Source: Telopea speciosissima (taxonomy: Eukaryota; Streptophyta; Magnoliopsida; Proteales; Proteaceae). From it: DNA of 64,000 nt. A program made the translations under genes and the position numbers. This document shows positions 33,726 through 46,412 of this stretch, one piece after another. The notes under the pieces were generated by a model. That model saw only the letters and a program-made list of their open reading frames with translations. It was not told where the DNA came from and ran no database searches. The DNA is taken from the NCBI RefSeq assembly GCF_018873765.1, contig NC_057916.1, positions 11,674,001 through 11,738,000 on the forward strand, written 5' to 3'. The first letter of the stretch is position 1. Each line of letters opens with the position of its first letter.

Positions 33726-35110
33726 TCCTTCTACCATGTTTTTTTCCCCCGGGTATTCGCTGCATCATGAGAAGGTTTTCAGTGGTAGTTTCAGCTATAA
33801 AAGAAACTTCCCAAGTTTTGTTTTATGACCAGTCAATTCTCCTTTTCCTTGGATTGTTATCATTATCATTACTTGGAATTTGTTTACTTCTCCTCAATTG
33901 CAGTAAAAATGAATCTTTGGTGTCTTCAAAATTTCTTATTATGAGTTTGGTTTCCCTCCGCTTGATGCACTCATTTGTTTTTTATGATAGGGACAGGAAA
34001 TACAGGGTTTTCTTGCTGTACAATATATTTAATGTCGATTAACCCCTTATCTGGGCGATGTTTGTTGAAAGTGAACCGAAGCCATTAATAGATATACAAT
34101 TTTTTAGTAACGTAGTTGATTCCTTGATCCTCTGTTTTACTTTATTACGAAAGAGCATCTTAGAATCGAAACAATACTTCAATAAAACTAGGGTGGGCAA
34201 GTCCCAATTACTTCATCTTTGGCTGTTGAAGCGCCTTAGGATGAAGGAGTAAGAATTGCAGTATGGGTCTTATAATTGGAAATTCAAAGATTTTGAAATG
34301 AAGGTTCAGAGCTACTGAAAGGACAGATGCATGACTTTGCAACATGAGGGAGGTAGTAGTAATTGTGGATGGAAGTTTTCTTGTGCTGAAGCCAATAGGG
34401 GCAACTCTAGGGATGCTTGCTCAAGAACTTGGAGGTTGATGGGCTGTAGAATAGATATTTGAACTACTTCACAATGGGAGGATGTCTGCAACTATCCACA
34501 AAGTCCCCTGTCATGATATGAGAGAGCAACAAATTGATTGATGTTATAGTAGTTTTGAGGATTGCTGAGAGCCATACAGGGGATTGCCTTCACCCTTAGG
34601 AGGTCACTACTCCAAACTGGCTGGCCCTTTGTTTTCCTTCATGGCTTCATTTTACACATTGCTTTTCAGGGTAAGAAGTAAGAAAATGGCTGCATTTCCC
34701 TTTTATTTTATAGTGTAAAAGTCTATTAGAATTTTGTGTACTAAATAAAAGATTCAGAAAGCTCAGTCTGTGAGTTCTGGTAATATGGATTCCAATTCTG
34801 TTTTCTCTATGTACCGGGCAACTTCAAGTTGATTAAGAGGGCTTATTGAAACAAGTTTCTTGAGTAAATATTACACTGGTCGTTACAGCAGAAGAAATTT
34901 TGTTATTACAAAATTGAGTTGCACACTGGTAGTTGCAGCAGAGGATCATTGGGCATTGACATTTTTCTAGATAGATGTAAGTTGGGGTTCTATGGCATCT
35001 CCTGTTGAAAGAGATTAGGAATTCATAAAAGAGACCCCACTTAAACACTGTCTGGACTGAAAACATGCTTGATTACTTGATAGCCAGCAGGTTTTTGGTT
35101 GGCAGAGTGT
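33726..35110. other. WRKY44 upstream or leader-intron DNA, no gene seen
   Basis: No coding family or RNA gene recognised. An open frame near 33767-34042 looks hydrophobic by chance, with no start context, splice logic or homology features. Confidence 0.5.
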
Positions 35111-35111
35111 G

Positions 35112-35165
35112 GGGTTTCCAGACCCTGCAGTAGCGGGAGCCTTGTGCACTGGGGTGCTCATTTTA
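35112..35165 (+). mobile_element. Au-like SINE 3' fragment
   Basis: CCAGACCCTGCAGTAGCGGG and GCCTTGTGCACTGGG match the 3' third of the Au-type SINE seen complete at 8603-8770. The tRNA-like 5' half is missing. Confidence 0.65.
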
Positions 35166-37122
35166 GAGTGTGGGGTTTCAACCCCTTTATAGAAGAAGAG
35201 AAAAGGCAAGAAATTCTAAGTTAAATTTAAACTGGTCTTCAAGCATGATTTGCATCCGACCTGTTATTGAGTGGATACCTGAAATTAAACCTGGATGCAA
35301 TTAATCAGGGCCAGGTCCATTGATAATTGGGTACCCATTAGCTCCCTAAAAATCCAGGATAAAGGTCTGTGTGATTCTTGAGAGGAACTTGTGAGAATGT
35401 GATTTTGTGACCATTGGTGATTTTCCGAGTGTGAGAAGTTGATGGAAAACCAATACCTTCTACTTCAGGAACCATAAAAAGAATTGTAAGGAAAAAAAAA
35501 ATTGGCTTCTTGAAGTTTAAAGTTGACCCAGAAAAGCACAAGCTAAGTGTTATAAGTTACTTTAACAGTTTGACTGAATACAACTCCATGAGAAACTGAC
35601 TGCACTTAGTTTTAGTTGAGTTGTAAATATAGTTTGTGTCCGAAACTTGAAGTCAATTTGGGTTTTGCTTGGGTTCTTTATGTTGAAGAATCCACAAGGA
35701 AGCTTTGTGCAACTGTCAATCTTTTGAAGGTCATGTGCGACAGCAACAAAGAGAAAAAGAATAAAAGTGATATCATAGTTGTAGTAAATGTCAATATAGG
35801 GATCTATTAAAGGTTACAAGCTTACTATTTGTTTAGGTAGTGATTTTGTCAATATTATTTTGTAATTCAATAGTGTGCTTAATATTTGTCTGTCTTCTTC
35901 TTTTTTGAAAATGGTCCTTTTCTCTTCGTTTCAAGTAACAGCAATTTTATTAATAGAAGGAGATGATATGGAAACAAGAGGAGGCCAATCCATAATCAGC
36001 TCATGTACATGAAGAAAAGTGGTTCTTTGCTGATATAAAAAGAAAAAACAGATTCTTTTGCATTCCCAGTCTTTATTTCTTAAAAATAAAGAAGAACATA
36101 GGTAAGTACTGAGAGAAAAGAAGGAAAAGCAATGAAGAATCAAGCCATTGATTATGGAGATGCTCCTTGATAGATCTCAAATCAGTCCAATTGTAATCCT
36201 TTCTTTTAGGTCTCAATCTTCCATCAAAATCCAAGAGTCCTAATACTGGTTTCAGTTCATTTATCTGGCCAGATGTGGCACAGATCTGAACCATCTCAGA
36301 TCTCTCTTCATGGAACTCAAACAGAACTATTGTCCTCGCAGATTTGATATTTCAGTCTTGCATCAAATTCTCTAGTGAAATGCATGCAATTTACATATTA
36401 TCTTAAACAGATTTGATATGGCTGATGTACTGTTTAGTTAGTTTAATTATGATGTTAAGTGGGATTGTGTAGTTCTAAGGTTTTAGATGAGATGTTTTAT
36501 TGGTTCGTTTGAGTGGGGAAGATTTTTGGGAGCCTTTTTTCTTGCTTGTGAGGTTTCTCTGAAATTGTAATGTCTTGATTAGGCCATGAGGAAATAATCT
36601 TGCGTTAATGTATGATGCATTTGGCACCTGACTTTTCAGTTTTCATGGCAACGCTGTTCGTTGACAATAAACGTTTAAGTTCTATCAAAAGATTTTTCTT
36701 TTCTTGGTGTCACCTGGCAAAGGAATTTTCTTGCCAAAGAATTTTTAATTTGACATCATAGTTAGCAACTCAGAAGGCTCCATATGTTTACCAAGGCAAC
36801 CTCTGCTAATGTGGTAAATTCTGGTCCACTGATCTATACGTTGACCACAATAAAGCTCTCCTTTTCGTAAGTTTTAAATTATGATAGCTAAAACTAAAAA
36901 GGAAAAATATAACATATAAAATTGTAGTTTTTACATATGCATTATGCTTTCTCAAAAACAGATTTTACATTTATCTGAAACCACAAGTGTATGGATTTAC
37001 TAGTTGAATTTGTGTATCACATCAGAGCTTTCATTTTAGTCAGCAGCAATTGTTGTTATGTCTGTAGCATGGTTTTCAATACTCAAAAACGGAAATGGAT
37101 TATATGTCATGGGTGTAATAGC
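35166..37122. other. WRKY44 upstream or leader-intron DNA, no gene seen
   Basis: AT-rich non-coding sequence; no recognised gene on either strand. Confidence 0.5.
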
Positions 37123-37200
37123 TGGTTGTGGTATAGTAGGTACTCCAAATCCAAATACTTGTGGTTGTGGTATAGTAGGTACTCCAAATCCAAATACTTG
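37123..37200. repeat. 39-bp perfect tandem duplication upstream of WRKY44
   Basis: Two copies of a 39-bp unit that begins TGGTTGTGGTATAGTAGGTA and ends CCAAATACTTG (37123-37161, 37162-37200), virtually identical. They lie about 400 bp before the WRKY44 start codon. Confidence 0.9.
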
Positions 37201-37583
37201 AGCCCAAGTGATTAGGAAATCCTAGAGATTTGCAAAATCTAGAAACTGGAAATATATCCATATCGCATTTATGTGTGTATTTGTATACAGCATTGCTACG
37301 TTGGCATTTTAGCCTCTTATAATACTAGTGTTTACTAATTTTTGGCAGGTCTGTAGGAGTCCATTTTGAGCTTAAAAATGCCGGAGCCAATACAACAAGA
37401 ATCAACTTCTCAAACGGCTAATTACCATCGTCCTATATGACGTTCCTCTCGCAGTTGCTCCCATCTTACTCCCCTCTATGGGGATCCAGATCAGCGGCTG
37501 GTTGTACTTCAAAAATTATTGGAATTAGTGGCAGGTCATGAACCAAAAGACCTGGAAGATTGACGCTGTTTATTTCATTTGAA

Positions 37584-40455
37584 ATGGAAGTTAAAGATGC
37601 AGAGAGGATGGTTATAGCCAAACCAATTCCTTCAAGACCTTGTTCCAGTTTTAGCTCCTTCTCAGAGCTCCTTGCAGGCGCCATTAATGCCTCGCCTCCT
37701 TCATATTCTGAAACAGTAGTTGCCGCTATCAGACCCAAGACAGTGAGGTTCAAACCAGTGGCAAATCGTGCTTTGGGCAGTGGGGTGGCTTCATCTCAGG
37801 TTTTTCCCTTTTCTTGTTTCACATATTTCTTATCGTTCCCTTTTTTTTTTTCTTTTTTTTGTGTGTGGGGTGGGGTGGGGGAAGGAGGGATTGGAATTGG
37901 TCTTTATTTTTGGGGTTGTTTGCTGTCAGAAAATCTGCTCCCCTGATACTTGCAGTTTTCCAAATTTTTTCAGGGAGAGGTATCTGAAGCAGCAGGTCGT
38001 GATTCATGTAACAAGGCTTCAGAACAAAGCAGCAAACCTGCTGTGGTATACAAACCTTTGGCAAAGGTTGTATCAAGGACAACTGCTTCTCTCTTGGCAA
38101 ATCAGGTTTCTCTCTCTCTCCTCTGTGTGTGTGTGGGGGGGGGGGAGGGAAGATACCATGCTAGAGTGGTCATCTAGAGCCTGTTCATGCTAGAACTTCC
38201 CTCTTTTGGCAGCTTGGAGAATGATATTTTGCTGATCCAGGCCAAAATTCAGATGATTCATTTTTCAATGTGCTAGTTCATATTACCTGAACTTTCTGTT
38301 GAATTGACAATTTTTTTCTTGTAATTATTAATTATTAACGTGCCAAGAAAACTGATCCATTGCCATATGATGGGGTTAGTAGAGTGTAATAAAGTGAAAC
38401 AAATGGGGGTTTTCCACTGAAGCTGCCGTCTGTAAGATTAGTAGGTCGTCCATATTTTTACAGTTAGGCGATTCAACTGTTAAACCCAGAATGATGTATG
38501 CATATGTTTGAAATCATCAACTCGGGTGTTTGCCCAAAAGGGAAAAAAACCACCTTTGCTTCTTTGCTTTGTAAGAGTTGAGGGGGAAAATGAGAGACTA
38601 AAATGGCATCACAAAATTTTGTTTTTTCCAGGGAAACTTTGATATCATTCATCAGAAAGCACTAGCACTGGGGCAGGCACAGTTTCAACATGAAGACCAA
38701 GCAAAACACAATTTGGTAACCAATTTGCCTTCAAATCCTAGTCAGAAATTACAATCACAAGTGGAAATAAGTCACGCAAGTGAGTCAAAGATGACATCGC
38801 AGAACCTGGAAGATAATCAAAAGGGTATTGTACCCACTGCTAGTGGGGATCGACCTTCTTATGATGGATATAACTGGAGAAAGTATGGTCAGAAGCAAGT
38901 CAAAGGAAGTGAATACCCTAGAAGTTACTATAAATGCACACACCCAAATTGCCCTGTGAAAAAGAAGGTTGAGCGATCATTTGATGGGCAGATAGCAGAA
39001 ATTGTCTACAAGGGTGAGCACAATCATTCAAAGCCTCAGCCTCCTAAACGGCCGTCATTAGGAACACAAGAACACGGGTTTGTATCTGATGGGACTGGCC
39101 AAGATACCAGCAATCCCTTATGGAGTAACACACTCAATGAGCTTAATGAAGGATCTGAAGGTCATATAGAGAATCAGAATGAAGTTGGCCTGTCGGTATA
39201 TCCTACTTATCCAGAAAAAGGTCTAAATTCTTATGATCCTGCTGCAACAGATGCATTTAATAGTGGTATTGGGACTCCTGATAATTCCTGTGGCCTTAGT
39301 GGGGACATTGAAGACAGAACCAGGGGAGTTGATGCAGATGACACTGAACCTAAGTCTAAGCGGAGGTAAGAGCTTAATTGAATTTTGAATAGCTTGTGTA
39401 CAAAATGAGAACCACTTTCTGCTGTTCCTTAGATCTGCAGAGAGTCTTTACCATACATCGCAAGAAATGATTTCACTATATTATTCAAGGAAAATCAATA
39501 TCTGGTATCTGCTAAGAACTTATAGAAGAGGTTGCTTTACCTAGTTTGAGGATTTTTTAGTGTCTATATACTAAGAGATTTGTTTGAAACTTGGTAAGCT
39601 TATGAGTGGGTTTGCTCATTTGTGGAAGTATGTCACTATACTAATATCTTTCCTTGTTTTGTGTTTCATGGATGGATGCCATTATTGATGTTGGTATCTG
39701 CTTTCTTTCCTTCAGGAAAAATGAGCATCAATCTGATGACCAGTCTGTACTAGGCGAAAGTGTAAGAGAACCTCGGGTTGTTGTGCAAAATTCCACGGAC
39801 TCTGAGATTATTGGTGATGGCTTTCGTTGGCGAAAATATGGGCAAAAAGTTGTGAAGGGAAATCCGTACCCCAGGTTAGTACTCAAACTTTCAAAATTAA
39901 ATTGACTTTTCCTCCTTCTGTGGTCCATATCCTAGGTTGACTTGTACCTAATAAGTGCCTTCTAATGATGAAGCTTTCACCCTTCCAATGGTGTGCCCCT
40001 TTTGTCTATGAAATCATCATGTGAACAATGCTAGGGATATATTTATGTGTTGCATGAAGGAATAGTTGCACAAGGATGCAATTGCATGTTTACCATGATT
40101 TTTTTAAATAATTTCTAAGTTTCTCCTGTTTGTGTTTCTTTCAAATTTAGTATTTTTCTGTCTCATAGATTTGTGCCTTTTTGTTGCTAGATTCTTATTT
40201 TGTTTTCTTCTTTTGAGTTATACTAACGTACAGTAATATTTGTTCTTGTCTTGTTCTTGCAGAAGTTACTACCGATGTACTAGTCTCAAATGCAATGTGC
40301 GCAAGCACGTGGAGAGGGCATTGGATGATCCTACAGCTTTCATCACAAAATATGAAGGAAAGCATAACCATGATATGCCCGTCACTAGGAACCTGAATCC
40401 AGTGGGCTCTGACCCAGATTCACTAGCTCCTGCTAACAAATCCCAGAGGAAATAA
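37584..40455 (+). CDS. WRKY44: WRKY44/TTG2-type group I WRKY transcription factor
   Basis: Nuclear DNA-binding regulator; the WRKY44/TTG2 class acts downstream of MYB-bHLH-WD40 complexes in trichome and seed-coat (tannin, mucilage) development and binds W-boxes. Exons: 37584-37799, 37974-38105, 38632-39365, 39716-39874, 40263-40455; all junctions are GT-AG and phases agree; 477 aa. The start ATG is chosen because [20 protein letters not shown] is the conserved family N-terminus. Next come [14 protein letters not shown] and [11 protein letters not shown], then the N-terminal WRKY domain (about residues 194-255: WRKYGQK at 198, zinc ligands C-x4-C...HNH), a basic KSKRRK nuclear signal, and the C-terminal WRKY domain (about 395-455, WRKYGQK at 399, HNH). 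The C-terminal WRKY domain is split by the usual intron after PYPR. Both domains look functional. Strong confidence in the orthology group. Confidence 0.97.
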
Positions 40456-42469
40456 TTTAGCAATTGGCTATTGAACTGACAAACAAAGTCAGGAAAAGTT
40501 ACAGAACACCAGAAGAATAAGATTTTCTGTCCACTGTTGGTTACAACCAACCACATGGGGCCTTGGTCAAGCTATTAGATGTCCATGTTTTAGTTCAATC
40601 TCATAGACTTTTTTCCCTGTAAAGGTTTTTCCATGAAAGTGGTTTTGTCTGTGGATATAGATCTGTCTAATGGGTGGAGTGGCTTGTCCAGAGTTCTCTT
40701 TTTCCAGTTCCTGTTTAGCTTCTAGTGAATTTTCTTATTTAATTTTGCCACTTCCTGTATTACCTTACATACCTTCCTTTAAGCATCTTCAATATATACA
40801 AGTTTTAAGTTTTGTTTTCAAATTTTCACCGTATCTCATTGTGTTCTCAAGCTGGCAAAAAGGCACAGGTGAGTAAATTTCATTTTATGTATATCAGAGC
40901 AGTTCAGCAAGTCACATGAGCTGAATGCCATCTCATAGATTGGTAAGAAATCTATCTACATGTATACACTATTGTTACGTGCATGCATACAACATCTAAT
41001 CATGTATAAAAATGGATTCATAAGCCACATTGTATGGTAAGGTGGTTGTTGTCTAGCACCTTCTCGTGAGATTTGATGAATGACTAATGCATTCATTTTG
41101 TGTTCTACAAAGAGAGCAACTGACCTCTGGTCCAGATATGCCAAAAGGGACAGCATTTTTCTCTCTCATCACTGAATGTAGTTTCTTCTTTCCTTTTCTC
41201 GTCTTCCTCTCTTCCTCCTCTTTCCCCTGCTCCTCCTCCTTGTTCTTCGTTTTCTCCTTCTGCTCTACTCTTCTTTCCCCCTTCTCCTTCTTGTTCTTCT
41301 TCCCTATTGTATAGGACCTTAGCTTTCTGTTGGAGTAACAGAAAGTAATATGATTTCTCTGACTGAAACTATGACCTTTTATTTCTTTGGTTTATGTATT
41401 AAGATGAGTAAAAATTCTAGACCCCATTTTCCTGTACAGCCATCTAGGATGGAATCTCCTACAAAGGCATCTAGTTTTGCCACTTGGCATGTCAGATAGG
41501 ATTGAAATTTGGTGGATATGTTGACCCCAAGATCCCCGCTCCCTCGCCAAAACAGTATTCTACTACTGGGGCAAGTCTAACTATTGAAAAATCCATGATT
41601 ACAAAGAGAATACATGGGGTGTGCCCATCAAGGATATGGTGGTTGGATTTATAACTATATTTTGCTCATTAGAGGAATGTACATCCAGTCATACTTCAAT
41701 TCATTACAATCTTTTAAGTGGCCTTTGAAATAATCAAAACAATCTCTCTCTCTCTTTCTCATATGAAATTACCTCCTCGCTATCCTTCTATGTACGAATC
41801 TACTCCGTCGCACCTCATTGGTGTGTTCCTTTATGCCGCTTGTTCAAAGAACCCTCTCCCTTATGCTTAGAATTTAACATCAGATCTATAAGATCACTCT
41901 CACATGTTCCATTCTCATGCTCATGGTGAGAGATAAGTGTACAAAAGAGTGAATGGTTTTTATTTTCCCAGGAGGATGAGAATACATACATGGGTTTGGT
42001 GTAGAGCGACTTGTGAGTCCCATATGTTAGGTTAGGTTAGGTTAGGGTCTCTATTCTCTCATGTTACTCAGTTGTACAGCTTTAACTCTTCCTCAAGTCT
42101 CTGGTATGGAAGCAAGCTAATGTCTCCTTCCTAAAATAAAGAATCACGCCGTTTGGATCGTTGGACATTAGGTAGGGAAAATTAAAACATAAAGATGAAA
42201 GCTGATTCCTGATTTGGATTGGAAACGGCAAACGCCGATCCTGATTCCAGCTGATTTGCACTGCTACTGGTAGGCCTTGTCGGACTCAAGCACCAATCGA
42301 TTTATAATCAAACATTTTCCGGTGTAAAGCCAATGTTGTGACCGACCTCTTTTGCCTTATTATACCCAGTTTACGGTACGTTTATAGTTTAATTAGTCAA
42401 TTAGCCCCATTTAAACCCTAATAAGCCTGATTATGGATCACCAATCAAATAGCAATAATGCGTCTATGC
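40456..42469. other. WRKY44 3' flank and intergenic DNA
   Basis: The start is likely WRKY44 3' UTR. A strongly pyrimidine-rich stretch (CTTCCTC-type) lies at 41160-41310. A short run of TTAGG units is at about 42027-42047. No gene is seen. Confidence 0.5.
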
Positions 42470-42851
42470 TACGGGTGCAAGTTTGGACCTCTCAGTCCGA
42501 GCCCGCATTGACCTACCGTGAGCCAGAACAAGGCCTAGGTTGAGATGCCTTGGCCTTGAGGGCAAGCTAGGATTGGGAATTTCTGGCCTTGAATCAGGGG
42601 TGGGCCTGGCCAGGGTTGAGACCTCGAGCTGAGTCAAGCCGAGTCTGGCCCAACTCAGTTCAGCCCATCCCAATCCCTGCATCTCCCTTCCCCCTCCCCA
42701 GTCAAGACCAATTAGGGTCAGTCCAGCCCAACCTTTGAGTGTGTGTCAAGGTTTGAATTTTCAGGTCCTAGACGCAGGTAATGGGACTCAACTCTCAAGA
42801 TTAGGCTGAGGTTTTAAAATGCCCGACCTAACTCGACCTATTGCAACTCTA
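42470..42851. mobile_element. hAT-like MITE with 8-bp duplication (7/8)
   Basis: The left end TACGGGTGCAAG and the inverted right end TAGAGTTGCAAT are related. Flanks GTCTATGC (42462-42469) and GTTTATGC (42852-42859) match at 7 of 8. The GC-rich interior has GGCCTGGCCAGGG-like words resembling the element at 60957-61438. No coding sequence. Confidence 0.6.
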
Positions 42852-43334
42852 GTTTATGCCTATCGAACCTTAAATTGGTAGGGACCAATCAGACCCGTTG
42901 AAAACCGACCAGGAATCGGTCAAACCGGTTGACACCCTTAGTTTAGCGCTTTTATCCTTTTCCGTTGCCGATTTATTTTTTATCTGATTTGGGAATCGGT
43001 CAGAACCGATCCGGATTCCGATCCTGTTTCTTTAAACCATGCTTTGAAGTTTGAAGCAGCGCTTTCAATCAGATCGCCTCTCGAGGAACCCAAGGGAAAG
43101 GGAAGAGATGTTCTGCCAAATGGCCTAAACACCCAAATACATAAATCGAAGAACCTCCAAAAATACCCATTTCTCTAATTAATGGGAAATCAATTAATAA
43201 TAATAAATATAAAGATGAAGGAATATTAAAAAGCGATATTTTGTCCTTCTTTCTCTCTGTCTGTCACGGTGTTTTAGCTCTCTCGATCACCTGGTTTGGT
43301 TGCTTTGGTAGGAAAAGGCAGAGGAAGAGGGGTC
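42852..43334. other. Kinase gene upstream region
   Basis: 42860-43040 contains repeat-like CCGGTTGACACCC and ACCGATCCGGATTCCGAT words, perhaps the remainder of an older element split by the preceding MITE. An AAATATAAAG TATA-like word is at about 43203-43212, roughly 125 bp before the kinase start codon. It is a possible core promoter, unproven. Confidence 0.35.
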
Positions 43335-43726
43335 ATGGGTTGGTTTCCCTGTTCTGGAAATTCGATAGAGAAAACGAAGAAGAAGAAGAAGCAGCAGACG
43401 ATAGAGGATCAGATCCAACCCACTTCAGCTTCTGGTATTTCTTCCAATTCCTTTGCCTTACTTATTCGAAAAACATTTAACAACCCTCCATTTCACTCCA
43501 TTTGGAGATAATCACCTGAGTCCCAACTGCCCAAACCCCAACGCCCAACCTGGGTTCTGGGGATTTCTCTCTCCTGGGTGATTTTGAATCTATCAAAATA
43601 GTGTCGATTGGATGATCTTCAGCGTCCTCATTTTGGGTTTTCACTTGTTCTGCGGATTTGCTTAAATTCCTCTAGGATGCCTTGGTGCTTCTCGACTAGA
43701 ATTTTTCGTTCATTCAGTCTGAAATC

Positions 43727-43774
<48 letters not shown>

Positions 43775-46412
43775 CTTGTATAGGTTCGTCGATGAATGGT
43801 TGTGCTGTTCAATTGATTTTGAGAATAGTGATTCGTCTCTTGTGAGGGTATGTTTGGATTGCCTTCTGATAATGTTAGTCCCATGGAACTTCAGGTTCCT
43901 ACTTTTTTTTCTCCCCCTCTCTGGTTCTCACGCTCCCTTCTGTTAGGCTCAGATATCGTCATTGTCATTTGTGATCGAGTGGTTCAAGTTTGGGTTTTCC
44001 TGAAGTTTCTTGTAAACGAGCAGTTAACTCTTCTAAATGATAGAGATAGTCTCCGTTCTTCTTCTCGTCTTCTTGATTGCTTTGTAGGGAAGTAGCTCCC
44101 GGCTTAGCTTGTATTATTCTTCTTCGTTAAATTTTGTGGTTATTCTTAAGAAAACGATCAGAAAGGCGTTCCACATTTTCCTTTCCTTTTTTTGGTTTTA
44201 TTATTTATCTATTTATTTTATTTTTGTTGACGGAAACAGCATTGGGTACCCTTAAGCAGAGAATATTTTGTTTGTGTTGCATGGTTGGAGAAATCTGAGC
44301 TCAAACCATTCTTCGTTTCTCTCTTTCGTTTTTTCTTGATTGTTCTCTGAGTCTTTCATGGCAATATTAACTTTGCCTTCTTGTTAGAATCAAATCAGAA
44401 CACGATTTTGTTTGTTTATGTAAGTTATGGTATTTTCATGCCCCTTTATTGCAGATAAGTTGAAGGTAAATCCCCCATTCGATGTAAAGAAGGAGCCACC
44501 CAAGGATGGAGGATCCAATTACATTGCAGCACAGACACTTACATTCCGTGAATTGGCTGCAGCAACAAAGAATTTTAGAGAAGATTGTCTCGTGGGTGAG
44601 GGAGGTTTCGGTAGAGTTTATAAGGGACGATTGGAGAGTACTAACCAGGTTGGTCTACTTTATCAGGTCTTGATTCTTATACTATTATAAGGTTATTTTT
44701 GGAGTTTTCAGCTGTTGTAATCTTATTGCTGAATGTCTAATGTCTCTATTTGCTGAATTCCCTTTGGAGCTTTGAAGTATCTGTATTTGTTGTAGAAGCC
44801 TGGAGCTTCTGTTCTTGTAATCCTATTACTAAACTTTCCCTCCTTAGTGTGTTTCCTTTGGAGTTTTGAAGTATCTGCATTTATTGGTGTTCACTGTTCT
44901 AGATATCCCTCATGAGTCAAGCTTTTGATTGTCAGCATCGAGTGGACTTTACCTCCACCCGCTATTGATTTTTTTATCTACGTAATAGGTTTTGGTGTTT
45001 TTTGAATGTAGGTTGTGGCTATCAAGCAGCTTGATCGAAGTGGCTTGCAAGGGAACAGGGAATTCCTTGTTGAAGTGTTGATGTTGAGTTTACTTCACCA
45101 TCCTAACCTTGTTAATTTGATTGGGTACTGTGCTGAAGGAGATCAGAGACTTCTCGTTTACGAGTACATGCCATTGGGTTCCTTGGAAGACCATCTACAT
45201 GGATATATATATATATATATATATATGCCAAGCCTAACTGCTTTTTCCCTTACCATCATGAGAGCTGTTCTGCAATCTTTTCTTTTACATGCTTTTGGTA
45301 CAGCAAAGGATGAGTATTCATCTTGTGCACTAGTAGAAATCCATCTCATACGCTTTGTTTTTCAGACCTTCCACCAGATAAGAAACAACTCGACTGGAAT
45401 ACAAGGATGAAAATAGCCAGTGGTGCAGCAAAGGGCTTGGAGTATTTGCATGATAAGGCGAATCCCCCTGTTATATACCGTGATTTAAAATGCTCAAATA
45501 TATTGCTTGGTGAGGGTTATCATCCCAAGCTGTCTGATTTTGGCTTGGCCAAAATTGGGCCTGTTGGGGATAAGACCCATGTCTCCACTAGGGTGATGGG
45601 CACATACGGATATTGTGCACCAGAATATGCAATGACAGGTCAACTTACGCTGAAATCTGATGTTTATAGCTTTGGGGTTGTTCTTTTGGAGATCATCACG
45701 GGAAGGAAAGCGATTGACAATTCAAAATCTGCTGCAGAGCACAATTTGGTTGCATGGGTAAGAGCACTTTCTTATTCTTGCCTTAATCTCTTTGATGTCT
45801 TATCAACTTGGACGTAGTCACTTTCCTTGATGAAGTATCTGATGTCGCTAGTAATATTAGACTAATGTTGCCGGACTGCTAAAATGGATTAAGACTCACT
45901 GAATGAGGAGATTTACATCCTCCATCCAGTGTTGGTGGAAGTAATGATGTCGAGTGTCCAGTTGAGTCAAAAGAGGATTTATCCAAAGTTAAAAACGAAA
46001 AACTGTAGAGGTTGCAGGTTCTTATTCTAGCCAGCTATTGTTACGTAGGCTCTGTTTGTTTCCAGGTAAAAATCCTGTGTAAAAGGAGAATTTTTAGGTA
46101 AAATCCTAGTTTTTTGTATTGATTTTTCCTGCAAAATTTTTTCAGGCACGACCACTGTTCAAAGATCGGAGGAAGTTCCCACAAATGGCTGATCCTATGC
46201 TCCAGGGCCAATATCCTATGAGGGGCTTGTACCAAGCGCTTGCTGTTGCTGCAATGTGTGTTCAGGAGCAACCCACCATGCGTCCTCTCATAGCTGATGT
46301 GGTTACTGCTCTGTCTTACCTTGCCTCGCATGCACATGACTCTGAAAGTGAACCAGTTCAAAGCTCTCGAATGGCCCACCATATTCCTCGAACAAGGGAC
46401 AATGACTGGTAA
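43335..46412 (+). CDS. Receptor-like cytoplasmic kinase, RLCK-VII (PBS1-like) family
   Basis: Serine/threonine kinase expected to relay signals from plasma-membrane receptor kinases. Exons: 43335-43434, 44455-44648, 45012-45201, 45366-45757, 46146-46412; 380 aa. MGWFPCSG gives Gly2 and Cys6 for N-myristoylation/palmitoylation, which supports the start. A short Lys/Gln-rich stretch is followed by the kinase domain: glycine loop GEGGFG (81-86), VVAIK with Lys103, YRDLKCSN with catalytic Asp201, DFG at 219-221, and an activation loop with [12 protein letters not shown]. It is an RD kinase. All boundaries are GT-AG except the third intron (45202-45365), whose 5' end reads GATATATA. The joined protein is intact only if that intron is spliced. 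Most like PBL7/CDL1 and PBL27-type kinases; the exact orthologue is not certain. Confidence 0.93.
43728..43768. repeat. (TC)n microsatellite in first kinase intron
   Basis: About 20 TC units inside the first intron of the kinase gene. Confidence 0.92.
45201..45228. repeat. (TA)n microsatellite at the kinase exon 3/intron 3 border
   Basis: About 12 TA units start directly at the border CATCTACATG|GATATATA, where a GT donor is expected. The repeat may have changed or replaced the original donor. Confidence 0.85.

Noticed and set aside
33767-34042. Hydrophobic 91-codon frame resembling a membrane protein
   Set aside because: AT/T-rich intronic sequence with no splice logic, promoter or recognised domain; chance frame.
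42020-42050. Short TTAGG-type run resembling telomere repeat
   Set aside because: Only about four units of a pentamer that is not the plant telomere unit; too short to mean anything.
45015-45410. 131-codon kinase frame reading through intron 3
   Set aside because: The part after the TA repeat (YIYIYIY onward) has no kinase homology; the next conserved exon is in another phase.
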